This document shows positions 50,546 to 60,480 of a DNA stretch of 64,000 nucleotides, piece after piece; position 1 is the first letter of the stretch, and each line of letters starts with the position of its first letter. Made by a program: the position numbers and the translations under genes. The notes beneath the pieces were generated by a model. That model did not search any database, was not told the DNA's origin, and worked only from the letters and a program-made list of their open reading frames with translations. This stretch comes from Acridotheres tristis (Eukaryota; Chordata; Aves; Passeriformes; Sturnidae): assembly GCA_037013685.1 (NCBI GenBank), contig CM072891.1, positions 2,288,001 to 2,352,000 on the forward strand. Reading direction: 5' to 3'.

Positions 50546-52903
50546 CTCAAAGCCAAGACGGAAAAAGACCTGACACTTTGGAGATCTTACTCTATATGTG
50601 ACAGAATGTGTAGGTCATTGCTAATATGAAATCAAAATGCATATTTATGAGGGGAAGTGTGTTCTTCTGTGTATATATATCAAATTGTCCATATTTTACT
50701 ATAAACAGACATGTTCTTTGGCATACAATACGTTTGTAAATTGAAAATAAAATGGAAATCTTCAACACATTATTTTTCTATCCCATAATTCTTACAGTCC
50801 TCTCTTATAGTCTTAATTGGGTTTCATTTTCTTTTCTGCTCTGCTTATGAAATGTTTCCTTCAGTTCAATGGAGTTTTGCATGAGTATGTCTCAGAGGAA
50901 CTTCTCATTGTGCCATGTATAGTTCTGAAAATAAATTTAGAGTATAAATCATAATGATAATTATGGATATTGAGAGTAGATTGACTGAACCTAAAAGAAA
51001 CACAAAGTAGAAACCTCTGTAATGCTCACGAAAATTATGACTTACCATGCACAAACAGGCCAAAAGACGTTTTAGTCCACAAATGATTCAATAAGGGTAT
51101 ATTTCTGTAAATCCACAAAAGACAAAATATTCAGGGTAGGAGATATTTAAATTAATATATTTAATACAGAGCCATCTGTTACCTTTTTTCATGGTGCTTT
51201 TTAATGAACTGTTTGATGCAGTTCAACTGAGTTTTGCAAGAATACATCTTAGAGAAATATAGTTAGTTATGTAATGCCATCAGTTAGAGCTGGGCTCCTC
51301 ATGAAGTAAACTCTTAGCATGATACTTGTATATTACATTCTTTAATTGTAAAATATGAGGTCCAGAATGCTGTTTTTCAGTGTCTGAAATCTTTATTATA
51401 TTGGTGACTGTCAGACAGAGCACCACGAGCTGCGTTTCCAAATACCCATCCAAGGCTTAAACTTTTAAAATGACCTTACATTCTAATTGCTATGTCAGTG
51501 TTGGAATGAGCTGGCAATGAGATTTTTCTAATTTGGGCCAGACAAACTGCAGTATATATTTAGTCTGACTTCTCTGAATCTTAGATAAAATACGTTTACA
51601 CTAAATGATGTTACACTGCGTATTTCAATGTAATACAATAGTTTTCATTAAAAGAATTTTTCTTTAATGTTATTGATAGAAACGCCTTCAATGTCCAATT
51701 TAGTTCCACCTAATCAGATTTTATAATAAATACAAAATAAGCATCGTAATTATTTTTGTAAAATATTATTCCCATCCCCTTTTAATTTTTCAAACCTTCT
51801 CTTCTATAACCAGAATTCTTTCCAAAAGAACATCCAAAGGGATAATTACCACCATCGGTTCTACCAGCTCTGGGCAGTCAGAAGCACAGCAGGAGCTTTT
51901 TATGGAGAGGGCTGAAAATAACACCACTGAAATGCATTCTTGCTCATACACACACACAACAAGATACCCAAGCAGTGAGTTAATATTAGTTGTCTATACA
52001 TACGGATTGCTGACAGGTAGGCTTGTCAAACTATATTATGCTTAAGTCTCTTGTATAGGTATTCCACTGATCCACAAGTTGTGTTATGTAACGTTGTGTA
52101 TGCCTTCCATAACATTCACCATATTAAGAGGTTGAAGAACCAAAGGTATTTTTCCACAAGAGGGGGCTAATACTCCTTAAAAGGTCCTGAGTGAAAGGTT
52201 TTCTTCATCAGAACTCTGAAACCCAGGCATGCCGCAGGGAGGGAGGGAAGGAGGAAGGAAACTAGAGTTACATTTCTGTTATGCCCATTCTAAAATGTTA
52301 AATCCCTGGTCAACCGATCTGCCACAGTTGAGGAGTGATATTTTAACCTTGGAGAGACTCTACTCAGTGCAGGATCAATAAAATTTCATTAGCAGTGAGT
52401 TGCTTTTAAAGAAAGGACTACACGGACATGGTCCATAACTATGGTCCATTACTGAGTTAGAATCTGAAATGAGTGAGTAGCTAGTCAAAGCAATTACGAG
52501 GAGCAAGGAGTAGAGGAGTTGATAACAAAAATCAGCTGATCAGTCCTACACCTTGATCACTTTCAGAGTAAGTTCTTAATCATAGCCTGAGCTGAAATTG
52601 GTGATAGAGCATTCAGATTTGATTTATCTTTGCACTAAAAAGAATTAAGTATACTTTATAGAAGTGAAATTTAGAGAATATAGATAAAGAAGGCTAGCAC
52701 CTACTTACACAGGCTGTAGTACACTGAAAAAGGACTCAAAGTATCAGTAATAGAGTTTAGCAAAAGGGGAGAGGGGATAATAACACTTGAAATTAACAAA
52801 TCAGTGTAGATAAATTACACAAAAAAAGACCAAAACAGGAAAGTAGTACATTTCAGCAGTTGACGGACCTGTTTTCATGTGCATCTAGAAAAACAAACTA
52901 CCT
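50546..52903. other. Mostly AT-rich noncoding DNA
   Basis: No gene is seen. A short CA run lies near 51947-51958 and a GGGA/GGAA run near 52238-52260. A CTCF-like site lies at 52154-52168 (separate entry). Confidence 0.5.
52154..52168 (+). promoter_or_regulatory. CTCF-like motif
   Basis: ccacaagagggggct, followed by 'aat', matches the CTCF core CCASYAGRKGGCRSY with two mismatches: A for Y at position 5 and G for C at position 12. It has plus orientation, as at 45040. There are no CpGs around it. Confidence 0.35.
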
Positions 52904-52959
52904 TTAAAACAAACAAACAAACAAACAAAAAAAAAAAAAAAAACCAAAAAACCAAAAAT
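52904..52959 (+). repeat. (AAAC)n and poly-A tract
   Basis: Several AAAC units run into about 18 A residues and then short ACCA-type interruptions. It lies directly before the CR1 5' fragment, which may mark an insertion or recombination point. Confidence 0.9.
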
Positions 52960-52984
52960 ACCCAGCTCATTTTAAATTATCATT

Positions 52985-53700
52985 AGTCACTGAACAAAGC
53001 ACATAGTGATAACGGTGACAGCAGCAGCAGCTCTGGCAAGTTCTGGCACAAAATACCCAAAGGAGCTGGAGGAGGGGTTCCTGGAGTCAGGAAAACCTGA
53101 GAGAAAATGCAGAGACTTGACAGGACCCAGCAGCTCTCATGAGCAAGGCTGGAGTGCTGAGGGCCTTGCCAGAGCAACCACAGGAGGTGCAAATGACTCC
53201 AGGGAGTGTGGGCAACCAGCACAGGCAGTGGGGCAAGGGGTGCCACTTCCCAAGGATGGAGCATGTAGGAGGACACAGCCACCCCCAGCTCCTGAGACAA
53301 GCTCACCTGGCAGTTTTCACCTGCCCAGCTGGAACACACCCAAGGATGATTTCCACACAGTTGAAAGCCATCACTAGAAGAAGCATGGTGAGGCAGATGG
53401 AGCTCCCTCACACACGTGCAGCTGGCCAGATCTCCATTTTCTCAGGCTGCAGGGAGTGTTTGAGCCTGGCATTAGAATCTGAGGGCAAAAGAGAAGACAC
53501 CTGCTTTTGTGTGACCAGGTCGATGATCACCCTGGTGGCAGAGCTTATAGAGAAGTAGAGAAGCTGAGGCCTATCAGGGAGTGTGAGAGAGAAACAGACT
53601 GGCAGAGTCACACCCTTCCATCCCTGAGAGAAATGCAGCTCATGGAACCTTGACAGGAGCCAGAAGAACCCTGACTCTTGCTATAAGGCTGAACGAGGGG
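52985..53700 (+). mobile_element. CR1 LINE 5' region and start of ORF1
   Basis: CR1 ORF1 encodes an RNA-binding, coiled-coil and esterase-type protein. Here the plus strand from about 53387 reads as its N-terminal part. One frame gives a cysteine-rich stretch beginning GCRECLSLALESEGK with further Cys pairs; after a small frameshift near 53520 another frame gives VEKLRPIRECERETD and then SHTLPSL, the typical charged coiled-coil end and 'W..LPSL' region of this protein. Upstream 52985-53386 is equally GC-rich and probably the 5' untranslated part. Similarity ends near 53700 and no ORF2 or 3' end follows within 4 kb. As CR1 copies are usually 5'-truncated, a 5' piece alone is unusual. The element is dead. 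Frames on either strand across this block are derived from it. Confidence 0.7.
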
Positions 53701-56009
53701 CTAACATCAACTGTGAGGAAAGAAAGAGAAATTTTCTTCAGAGCATTTTTCTTCCATACTGAACAAAGGAAGTACTGTAGTAAGAAAAAAAGTTATCATT
53801 TCTTGCAATTTTTTTAGTGCTTGTGTATTGCTTAAGGCTGAATCCTTCAAGACATTTTCTGCTTATACAAAAACATACACTTTCATTTTACAAAGTATAT
53901 CTAGCTTCTGCAGCTGCTAAGATAAGCTAAAATACATGGCCTCAGTGAACCCAAAAGATTCCCAAGCAAGGAGCTAATTAAAATTCCATCCACTTCTAGG
54001 GACTGTTTGCTTGTTTGTTTGTATCTGATTACTTTATGCTATCTCATGATTTCTATGCAGCCTTAGTCATGACTCTTGAATGCTGGAGATTAGCAGTTCC
54101 AGAACATTTCTATTCCTGATGCTACATCAGTACTCTGCACCACTGCCCAGCTCCTGCTGAGAACCTTCCCCAGCTTTCAGATGTATTTTTGGCAAAAAAC
54201 GTGCCTCCTACTTATGGCTGTAGTGAGGCATAAAGTGCAGCTATCCTGCTGTGGTCCCTGCAGTGTGAATCTGGAATAGGATGAACAATGATCCTATGCA
54301 CATTTCCTGTTGCATGCTCTGTTACACTACCAGTCATACATGTTATATATATATATATATATCAAGCTAATTGGATTGTTTCTTCATATTCCAGCTGCAA
54401 TCAGGGATTACTTGATGACTCTATGCAGATACAGCTCATTCACGCAGTCCATCATTCCTATCACTGATTGCAGAAGAGTCAGTTTCCAGGACACAAGTGG
54501 TTTCTGTGTTGTTTTAATAGTAGTTGGATAGATGGAAAATATACCTTTTGTGTCATAGTGCAATATTCTGAGATTAAATTTCTGAAGGGGAATTTACATT
54601 GTGTGAAATTACGAACTCAATCAGATACTGCAATTCTGAGATCCTTAATTTTTTTAAAAGACCCCTTTTCTCTCTCTCTTCAGTTGATGAGACACATTGA
54701 TTAAGACTTATCATGAGAAGCAGATCATCTAACAATCACAAATTTCAAGAGGGTGAAACAAATGAGAAGTGTTTCTCATGGAACTCAGGTATTGAGAAAT
54801 TCTTTGAAAGGTTGGTTAGACAAAAGTATTTTATATTGAGTTTGAAGGTCAGCAGTCCTTTCCATAAGAATGTGAGGCAGTCCAAACACATAAATCTTAC
54901 TTGCAAGAGGAAATACTTCAGCCATGTTTACACAGGTATCTTAGAGCAGTGTTCTGGTTTGTTTAAGTAATCTGATTGACAGTTCCAGTTTTTAAGTTTG
55001 GAAAAGATAGCAGTTAAAGTCCATAATATCTTATACCTCTTCGCTGGAAATAGACAGTCCCTGTTTCAGGTTACAAATCAAAGCAAAAAGCGTATAGTAA
55101 AAAAGGAATCAATTTAAAAAAAAAAAAAAAGGAGGGGTATTTTGTACCCAAAACCTGCCTTTGAAAATAGTTTATCACACTGGTCAAAACTTCATATATT
55201 TCCTGATCTATATTCCTCGATAATTTTCTTTTTTGTGTCAACTGTTATAATTATCTGTATTTTTCATAAAGATTCAAGGTTAAAGTAATTAACCTGAATA
55301 AAATGTAATGGTGTTCTTCATGGTTTCCTGCTTTGTCAAATTCCAAAACTCTCCTTTTATAAGACCAAAATAAGTATTTTCAATCATACTATTAATTCAG
55401 ATTTTATGGTGAAAACTTATTTTTCAATTTTAAAACCAGGCAAAAGGCTTTCTTTAATCCATTGTGACTCAAATTATGATAGTTTTATCATTAGGATTTT
55501 TCTCATCTTGAACAAGAAGACCAATCTATATTTTTTTTCTACTTTTCTATTTTTTTCTTTTCTTTTTATTGTAATAGTGAAGCCCTGATGAATCAGTTTT
55601 TTAAATGGATGTGATGCACTAACATTTAAGAATAGGCTTATAATTCTAATAAAAGAGGGATTTTTAAAGATGTTGTAGTAGATGTTGGATTTGAATAAAA
55701 CTGAGAACGTTTCTCTGCATTCCCTTGAAGTTCCATGCTCTGATCTCAAACAAAATCGGGATTTAGAGGAAGAGGAATTTTTTTTTTTTTATTTAATCTC
55801 AAGTGCCTGATTTGAATCATATCCGAAGTGCAAGATGGAACCAATTTTTATTTTATCCATGTCTACTTATTCCATATCTACTTATCTAAACCAAAAGACT
55901 TAAGACCTAATTCTCTGTTATGTTTTTATTGTTTTATAAAGGATGAATGGTATGTAGGACTCTGAAGAAGATCAAGAATAGTGCCCTGATGACAAAATAT
56001 CTTCTGTAT
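53701..56009. other. Noncoding DNA
   Basis: No gene is seen. 54060-54280 is a little richer in GC and unidentified. A (TA)10 run lies at 54343-54362 and an A run at 55116-55130. The plus-strand frame at 54713-54970 and the minus-strand one at 55474-55749 lack motifs. Confidence 0.5.
54343..54362. repeat. (TA)10 microsatellite
   Basis: Ten uninterrupted TA units. Confidence 0.95.
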
Positions 56010-56290
56010 AGAGTTCATATGCAAGATGTCTACCCCACATTGCTCCTATCCTCTCAGATAAAAGAAAAGCCAAAATACAGAGCTGGGAGATGGAGAAGGC
56101 AAAGGAGATAGATGAGGAACATGTCCTGGTGAACATAGCACACTTTTTCTCCCACGGCAGAGCAGGAGCCAATTTCAGAGCCTTGCAATCAGTGACATAC
56201 CCCTGCCTGCAGTGGAGCCTGCATGTCCTGCTGTTTGAAGGCACAATTGCAGCAGGTTTTGAAGTGAAGCAACAATAGGTGAGCACAGAA
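56010..56290. other. GC-richer exon-like segment, unidentified
   Basis: This segment is open on the plus strand for about 85 codons (to a stop at 56276-56278) and on the minus strand for 117 codons (56325-55972). The plus-strand frame ends right at a good donor shape, 'caatag|gtgagc' (56273-56284). The frame is rich in Glu/Lys at first, then hydrophobic; I do not recognise the protein. It may be an exon of a noncoding or unannotated transcript, a piece of a decayed gene or an unrecognised repeat. Confidence 0.3.
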
Positions 56291-58039
56291 AGATGAAGGT
56301 CCATTTTAATTCTCACACCTGACATTTGTGCATGGAGGTCAGACAGCCTTGCATTTCACTGTAGATTTAGTTGATGTGTCTTATAGGCTCTCTCTGTCCT
56401 CTGAAGAGGTACATTGCCTATGGAATCCTGCTTGCTCATCTTCCTTTGAGCACTGTCCCTTCAACAGCTTTTTTCCTGCCCATGGGTGACTTCTTGGCAT
56501 GCTTCACCCTCCAGAGCAAGAAATAATGCAGGAGGATCACTCTTTAATGGATTCAGCTCTTCATTTACAGGCCTGACACTGGGGTTTATATGCTATTTTG
56601 TTCACTAGCACATTCCAATTTCATTGGTAATGTAGCCCAAAACATACCACACGATTGGTGTTTGCACTGTGATCATCTGAGAAGTTTCCAGATATCCCAC
56701 TTTTCAGAATACATCTGGTTAGTTCTTACCCTTCCAAGTGAGCAGCTATATTCAGTACCAGTAATTTTTACCAGCTGCTGTTATCAGCCAGCAAGACAAA
56801 TAGCCTTGCTCTGCCTCCAAGCAAGGTCAATATAAAAAGCTTCCTAACAGTCATTAAGAAAAAAAGAGTTTATCAACATAAAGATTACATATAGAATTTT
56901 AGGAAAAAAACTTGAATAAAGCTCATATTGATTACAGAAAAAATACAATTGTGACATTCAAATATTTTGATTCAGTGTAGAATCAAAAAAACAAAGTCAG
57001 TCAAAATGGGATTATTATAGAAGTTATTTCAGAATTGCATTATATGCCATTTTCTTTACTCCAAATTAAATATATAAACTTAAGCTTTCCTAAATAATAA
57101 TTTGGACTTGAAAACTGTATGCTGGAAACAATTTGCTTTCAAATTGTGGAGGTTTTATTTTTGTTAAAAAATGTATAACAAAGGCTTTATGAAACGGGGA
57201 AAGAATTGTCTGGTAGTGACAGGTTGCTTGGTAACTGCAATTTGAAAAGTATCTCTCATAATCTATGATAGTTACCCTTTCAAATGTAAAATTTCCTCAT
57301 GCAAAACAGTCTGTAAAAGTTATATAAAATATAACTGAGGAAGAGGAAATTGTTTGACCTTGAATACTTTAAGATTCAGGTTCTTGTGAGATGTTAAAAA
57401 AATTCAAATATTTTTAAAACTAGCCTTTCACCTTATTTAAACAAAAAACCAAAACATAATATGGGTTTCAGCTGAAAAGCAAAATAAGTCTTTGCAAGAT
57501 GCAATGACACACAATTACCTAAATAGTTTTGAATAAAGATTTCCTTTCTGATGTGATTCACTTCTTGAGTCTAAATTATTACCATGATTGTGCATGTGCG
57601 TAAATATATGAAAGCAATTTTTAAAATTTATTTTTAGATTACAAGGGTTTTTTTGTATAATTAAATCTTGCAAGTAATATATCAGAAAATTCTAGTACAT
57701 TTTTCAAGTCCTATAAAAAAATTATGTGAATTCTATATTTAGTTGTATTTCTTAATTATTTACAACATTTCAATAGTCCAGCTCAACTTTTTCTGAAAAT
57801 ACAGAAATAAATAATTCATAGAGGCTCTTTACTTAAGGGTCAACCTTTTGTGAAACTAGTCCTAAATTAATAGAGATGCAGATTGTCTGAAAACAGTGCC
57901 TCAAACCATTTTTGGACACAGAAATGATTTATTGACTGAGAAAACCACCTTTCTCTTCAAAAGTTCTAATGAAAAATTGACAGCTGCTGTGACAGATAAA
58001 GGCAAAGGCATTGCAGAAGACAATGTATACACACAGAAC
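56291..58039. other. AT-rich noncoding DNA
   Basis: No gene is seen. The 81-residue plus-strand frame at 56590-56835 has no recognisable motif. 57000-57900 is strongly AT-rich. Confidence 0.5.
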
Positions 58040-58455
58040 CAGTAAAATGATTAAAGGATTGAGCAACTGTCATATAAGGACAGGCTGAAAAGAATGGGAA
58101 TTTTTAGGTTGTAACAAAGATGTCATGGGGGAGTCACTCACCAACTTGTGTAAGTACCTGATAAAAAATGATGCAGCCAGATTCTTCTCATTGGTACACA
58201 GGGAAAGGACAAGAGGCAATTGATACAAACTGAAACACAGGAAATTCCATTTAAACATAAAAATTATATACTAAGGGTGATAAAACACTTGAACAGATTG
58301 CTCAGAGAGATTGTGGAGTCTTTGCCCTTGGACATGTGCAAAACTCCTCAGGACACAGTCCTGGGCAACGTGCTGTGGCTGACACTGGTTGAACTGGCTG
58401 GGTTGGACTGTAGGATCACCAAATATCTCTTCTAACCTCAACTATTCTGTGATTA
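58040..58455 (+). mobile_element. CR1 LINE 3' part and 3' end
   Basis: Starts at 'aaaatgattaaaggattgag', the CR1 'agatgattaagggactggag' segment. It passes through 'tacacagggaaaggacaaga', 'ggcaattgatacaaactgaa' and 'cacaggaaattccatttaaa', and ends with 'ctcttctaacctcaactatt' and the 'ctgtgatta' terminal repeat remnant. It is clearly CR1, moderately diverged, with a normal 3' end and the common kind of 5' truncation. The coding frame is broken by stops. The short frames at 58070-58258 and 58220-58435 are derived from it. Confidence 0.95.
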
Positions 58456-58914
58456 TATGTGGAAACTACTGGGAAGAAATGACTATCAAGTCTAGTTAAA
58501 ACACAGTTTGGCAAGAGCTTATTTCTGCTGTCCAGACATACAGATTGAAGAAATGTAGTCATATCTGTGCTGTAGCAATGAGTGGAACATGCCAGAAACT
58601 TGTACAGTTCATAGAAAGGGGGTTTCTGAGCCTTGGCAAAGATTATGCACTTGGACTCTTGCAGTTGCAATAAAATTGCTTACTTGTATTTGATGATTAC
58701 ACCAGATGGACAGAAAAACTTGGCTAGTAAACAAGATATCAAGTCCTTGCATGTGATAAATAAGGCAGTTCACATTTCTAAATGTAAGTGTTTAAACATC
58801 TGAGGGTGCCACTTAATGCTCATAATTTCAAGTTTAATTTCACAATATAATATGTGAGATCACAGAAGTACAGGCCAGGAGTCAAACACATAGCTGGACA
58901 TAAAGTTATAAACT
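58456..58914. other. Noncoding DNA between CR1 tails
   Basis: No gene is seen. An 84-residue minus-strand frame at 58416-58670 overlaps the CR1 end and is not a gene. Confidence 0.5.
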
Positions 58915-59032
58915 GGTGTTACAGTCTGGTTCAGTGGACAGCAGCATAAATCGTGGGCCATTCATGTCAGAGATAGACTTGATAATCCTTGTGGGTCTCT
59001 TCCAAGTCAGAATATTCTGTGATTCTGACAGT
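58915..59032 (+). mobile_element. CR1 LINE 3' tail
   Basis: The last 60 bases read 'agacttgataatccttgtgg', 'gtctcttccaagtcagaata' and 'ttctgtgattctg', the standard CR1 3' end with its terminal octamer-like unit. Upstream bases are too diverged to place by eye. Confidence 0.75.
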
Positions 59033-59297
59033 GACAATTCTGCACTAGTCACACTCATGAATCACTTGAAGCAGCCTGAAACTCTTTCTGACTGCCACTA
59101 GTCAATCAAGCCGTCAGGGGTGCTGTCAAAACATTTGAAATTCCCCCCACTGAAGCTTCAAAAGTGGAAATTAGGAGTCTAAGTGTTGTGAGCTGAAAAG
59201 TTACTTCATTACTCTAGGAGGAAATCCAGTTTTAATTAAATACACCAAGTAATGAAGTACATGACTGTGTCAGTGATTAATTACCCTCACTGTTTTA
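59033..59297. other. Noncoding DNA
   Basis: No gene or repeat is recognised. It lies just beyond the 3' side of the minus-strand relic at 59298-60013. Confidence 0.5.
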
Positions 59298-60013
59298 TGG
59301 ATAAAAGCAATTCTGAGAAGAAATTTTATCAAAATGTAAATTATTTAATACAATGGCGACTGCAATCCTGGAACACATCATACCAGCTAAGGAATAATAA
59401 TAAAGAAAAAGATATTTGGACAATTTGTGTTTTATTATTAAGGCGACATAAATGGCTGAGGACAAATTATGCCAATGCCTTGGATAGAAAAATTAGGCAC
59501 TCCAAGGTGTACCTACACAGCATTTGATTGGCAGAAAGAAGGAGTTCTATACAGAACAGACTTTAAAACCTGCCTAGTTGTTGCTCTCTCTTGCTCTGAA
59601 AGATATCCTATAGCCATGCCTGGAACCATGCCTACAGGGCTATCACCGATATGGATCCATATCATCCTCATCTTTTGGAACACATTAGTGAAGTCCCTAA
59701 GATGAAGTGCAGCTGTATCCACTTTTACTGTCAGCATTTTTTTGTCAGCATATTCAGAATAAAGAGTTATACCTTCTGGAACATAGCTAGGTATAAGACC
59801 ATGGATGCAAACACCAAACACAGCCATGATGGCGAATTTATATTCATTGTTTTTCCAGAGATCTCTGAGCCATGCCCCAAAGCAATAGAGAAGTGCTTTT
59901 AACACTCTTTCAGTTGCAATATACTGCTTGTTCTTACCCTATCGTGTGACTTCCAACTTGTCATGCTTCTTACCGAATGCACCTCCTCTAGGAATAACAA
60001 AAACTTGTTTAGT
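59298..60013 (-). pseudogene. Decayed protein-coding relic, possible endogenous viral nucleoprotein
   Basis: Read on the minus strand from 60013, the frame is open for 24 codons, has one TAG (59941-59939), then runs 141 codons to a stop at 59515-59513. After a frameshift and a TAA at 59495-59493, another frame is open for 65 codons to 59298. In AT-rich DNA this length with so few stops is unlikely by chance, and the residue mix looks like a folded protein (for example FVIPRGGAFGKK, FGVCIHGLIPSYVPEG, GYLSEQERATTRQV, and YPRHWHNLSSAIYVAL in the second frame). There is no CR1 or reverse transcriptase motif. The order of segments reminds me of nucleoproteins of bornavirus-like RNA viruses, which are known as endogenous copies in vertebrates. 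That is inference from texture, not an alignment. No intact start and no poly-A tail is seen. Alternatives are a decayed retrogene or part of an ERV. It is not functional in this form. Confidence 0.4.
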
Positions 60014-60044
60014 TCATATCATGACAGAGCAAGTTTTGGTTCTC

Positions 60045-60480
60045 ACGTTGGGGAGTACCTTCAGGACAGGTATCTCATGGGCAGCTGCAGTGTGTGCTGC
60101 AGGTTGATCTCTGGATGAGGGGAGCCCAGGCACGAGTCCGTGCCCTGCTGACCCTTTGTGTAACAGAGGGACCTGTGGCCAGCCAGGGGAGCAGGCTCAG
60201 AGCCCACAGCCCCTGGCTCTCCCAGTCACACTGGGAGGGTGTCAAAGCCTGGGGGTTCCTCTATTCACAGCGCCTCCGAGGCACCGGCTTGAGCTGTTAC
60301 TTTGATATTTAGTCATTATTTGAAGGATCTGGACTTCTGGGACTCTGTTATGGGAAGCCTGGGGTGACTGTGTGAGAGTAGGAGGTGTAGCTGAGGAGCC
60401 TCTGTCTCAGCCCAGGTGTGAGAGTGACCGTGCCAGGGGTGCCCTGGGTGGTCAGGCAGGGCTGTTTCCCAACACTCGAT
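60045..60480. other. Unidentified GC-rich repeat-like block
   Basis: About 435 bases of clearly higher GC with several CpGs (for example near 60134, 60270 and 60282) and sharp borders to AT-rich DNA. Phrases such as 'gtgccctgggtggtcaggca' have an LTR-like feel, but I cannot name a family. The plus-strand frame at 60094-60312 follows from low stop density. The same minus-strand phase as the neighbouring relic is open here for about 50 codons before a stop at 60016-60014; this may be chance in GC-rich DNA or the relic's upstream part. Confidence 0.4.

Noticed and set aside
52983..53558. Overlapping frames of 123-142 residues on both strands
   Set aside because: They follow from the low stop density of the CR1 5'/ORF1 fragment.
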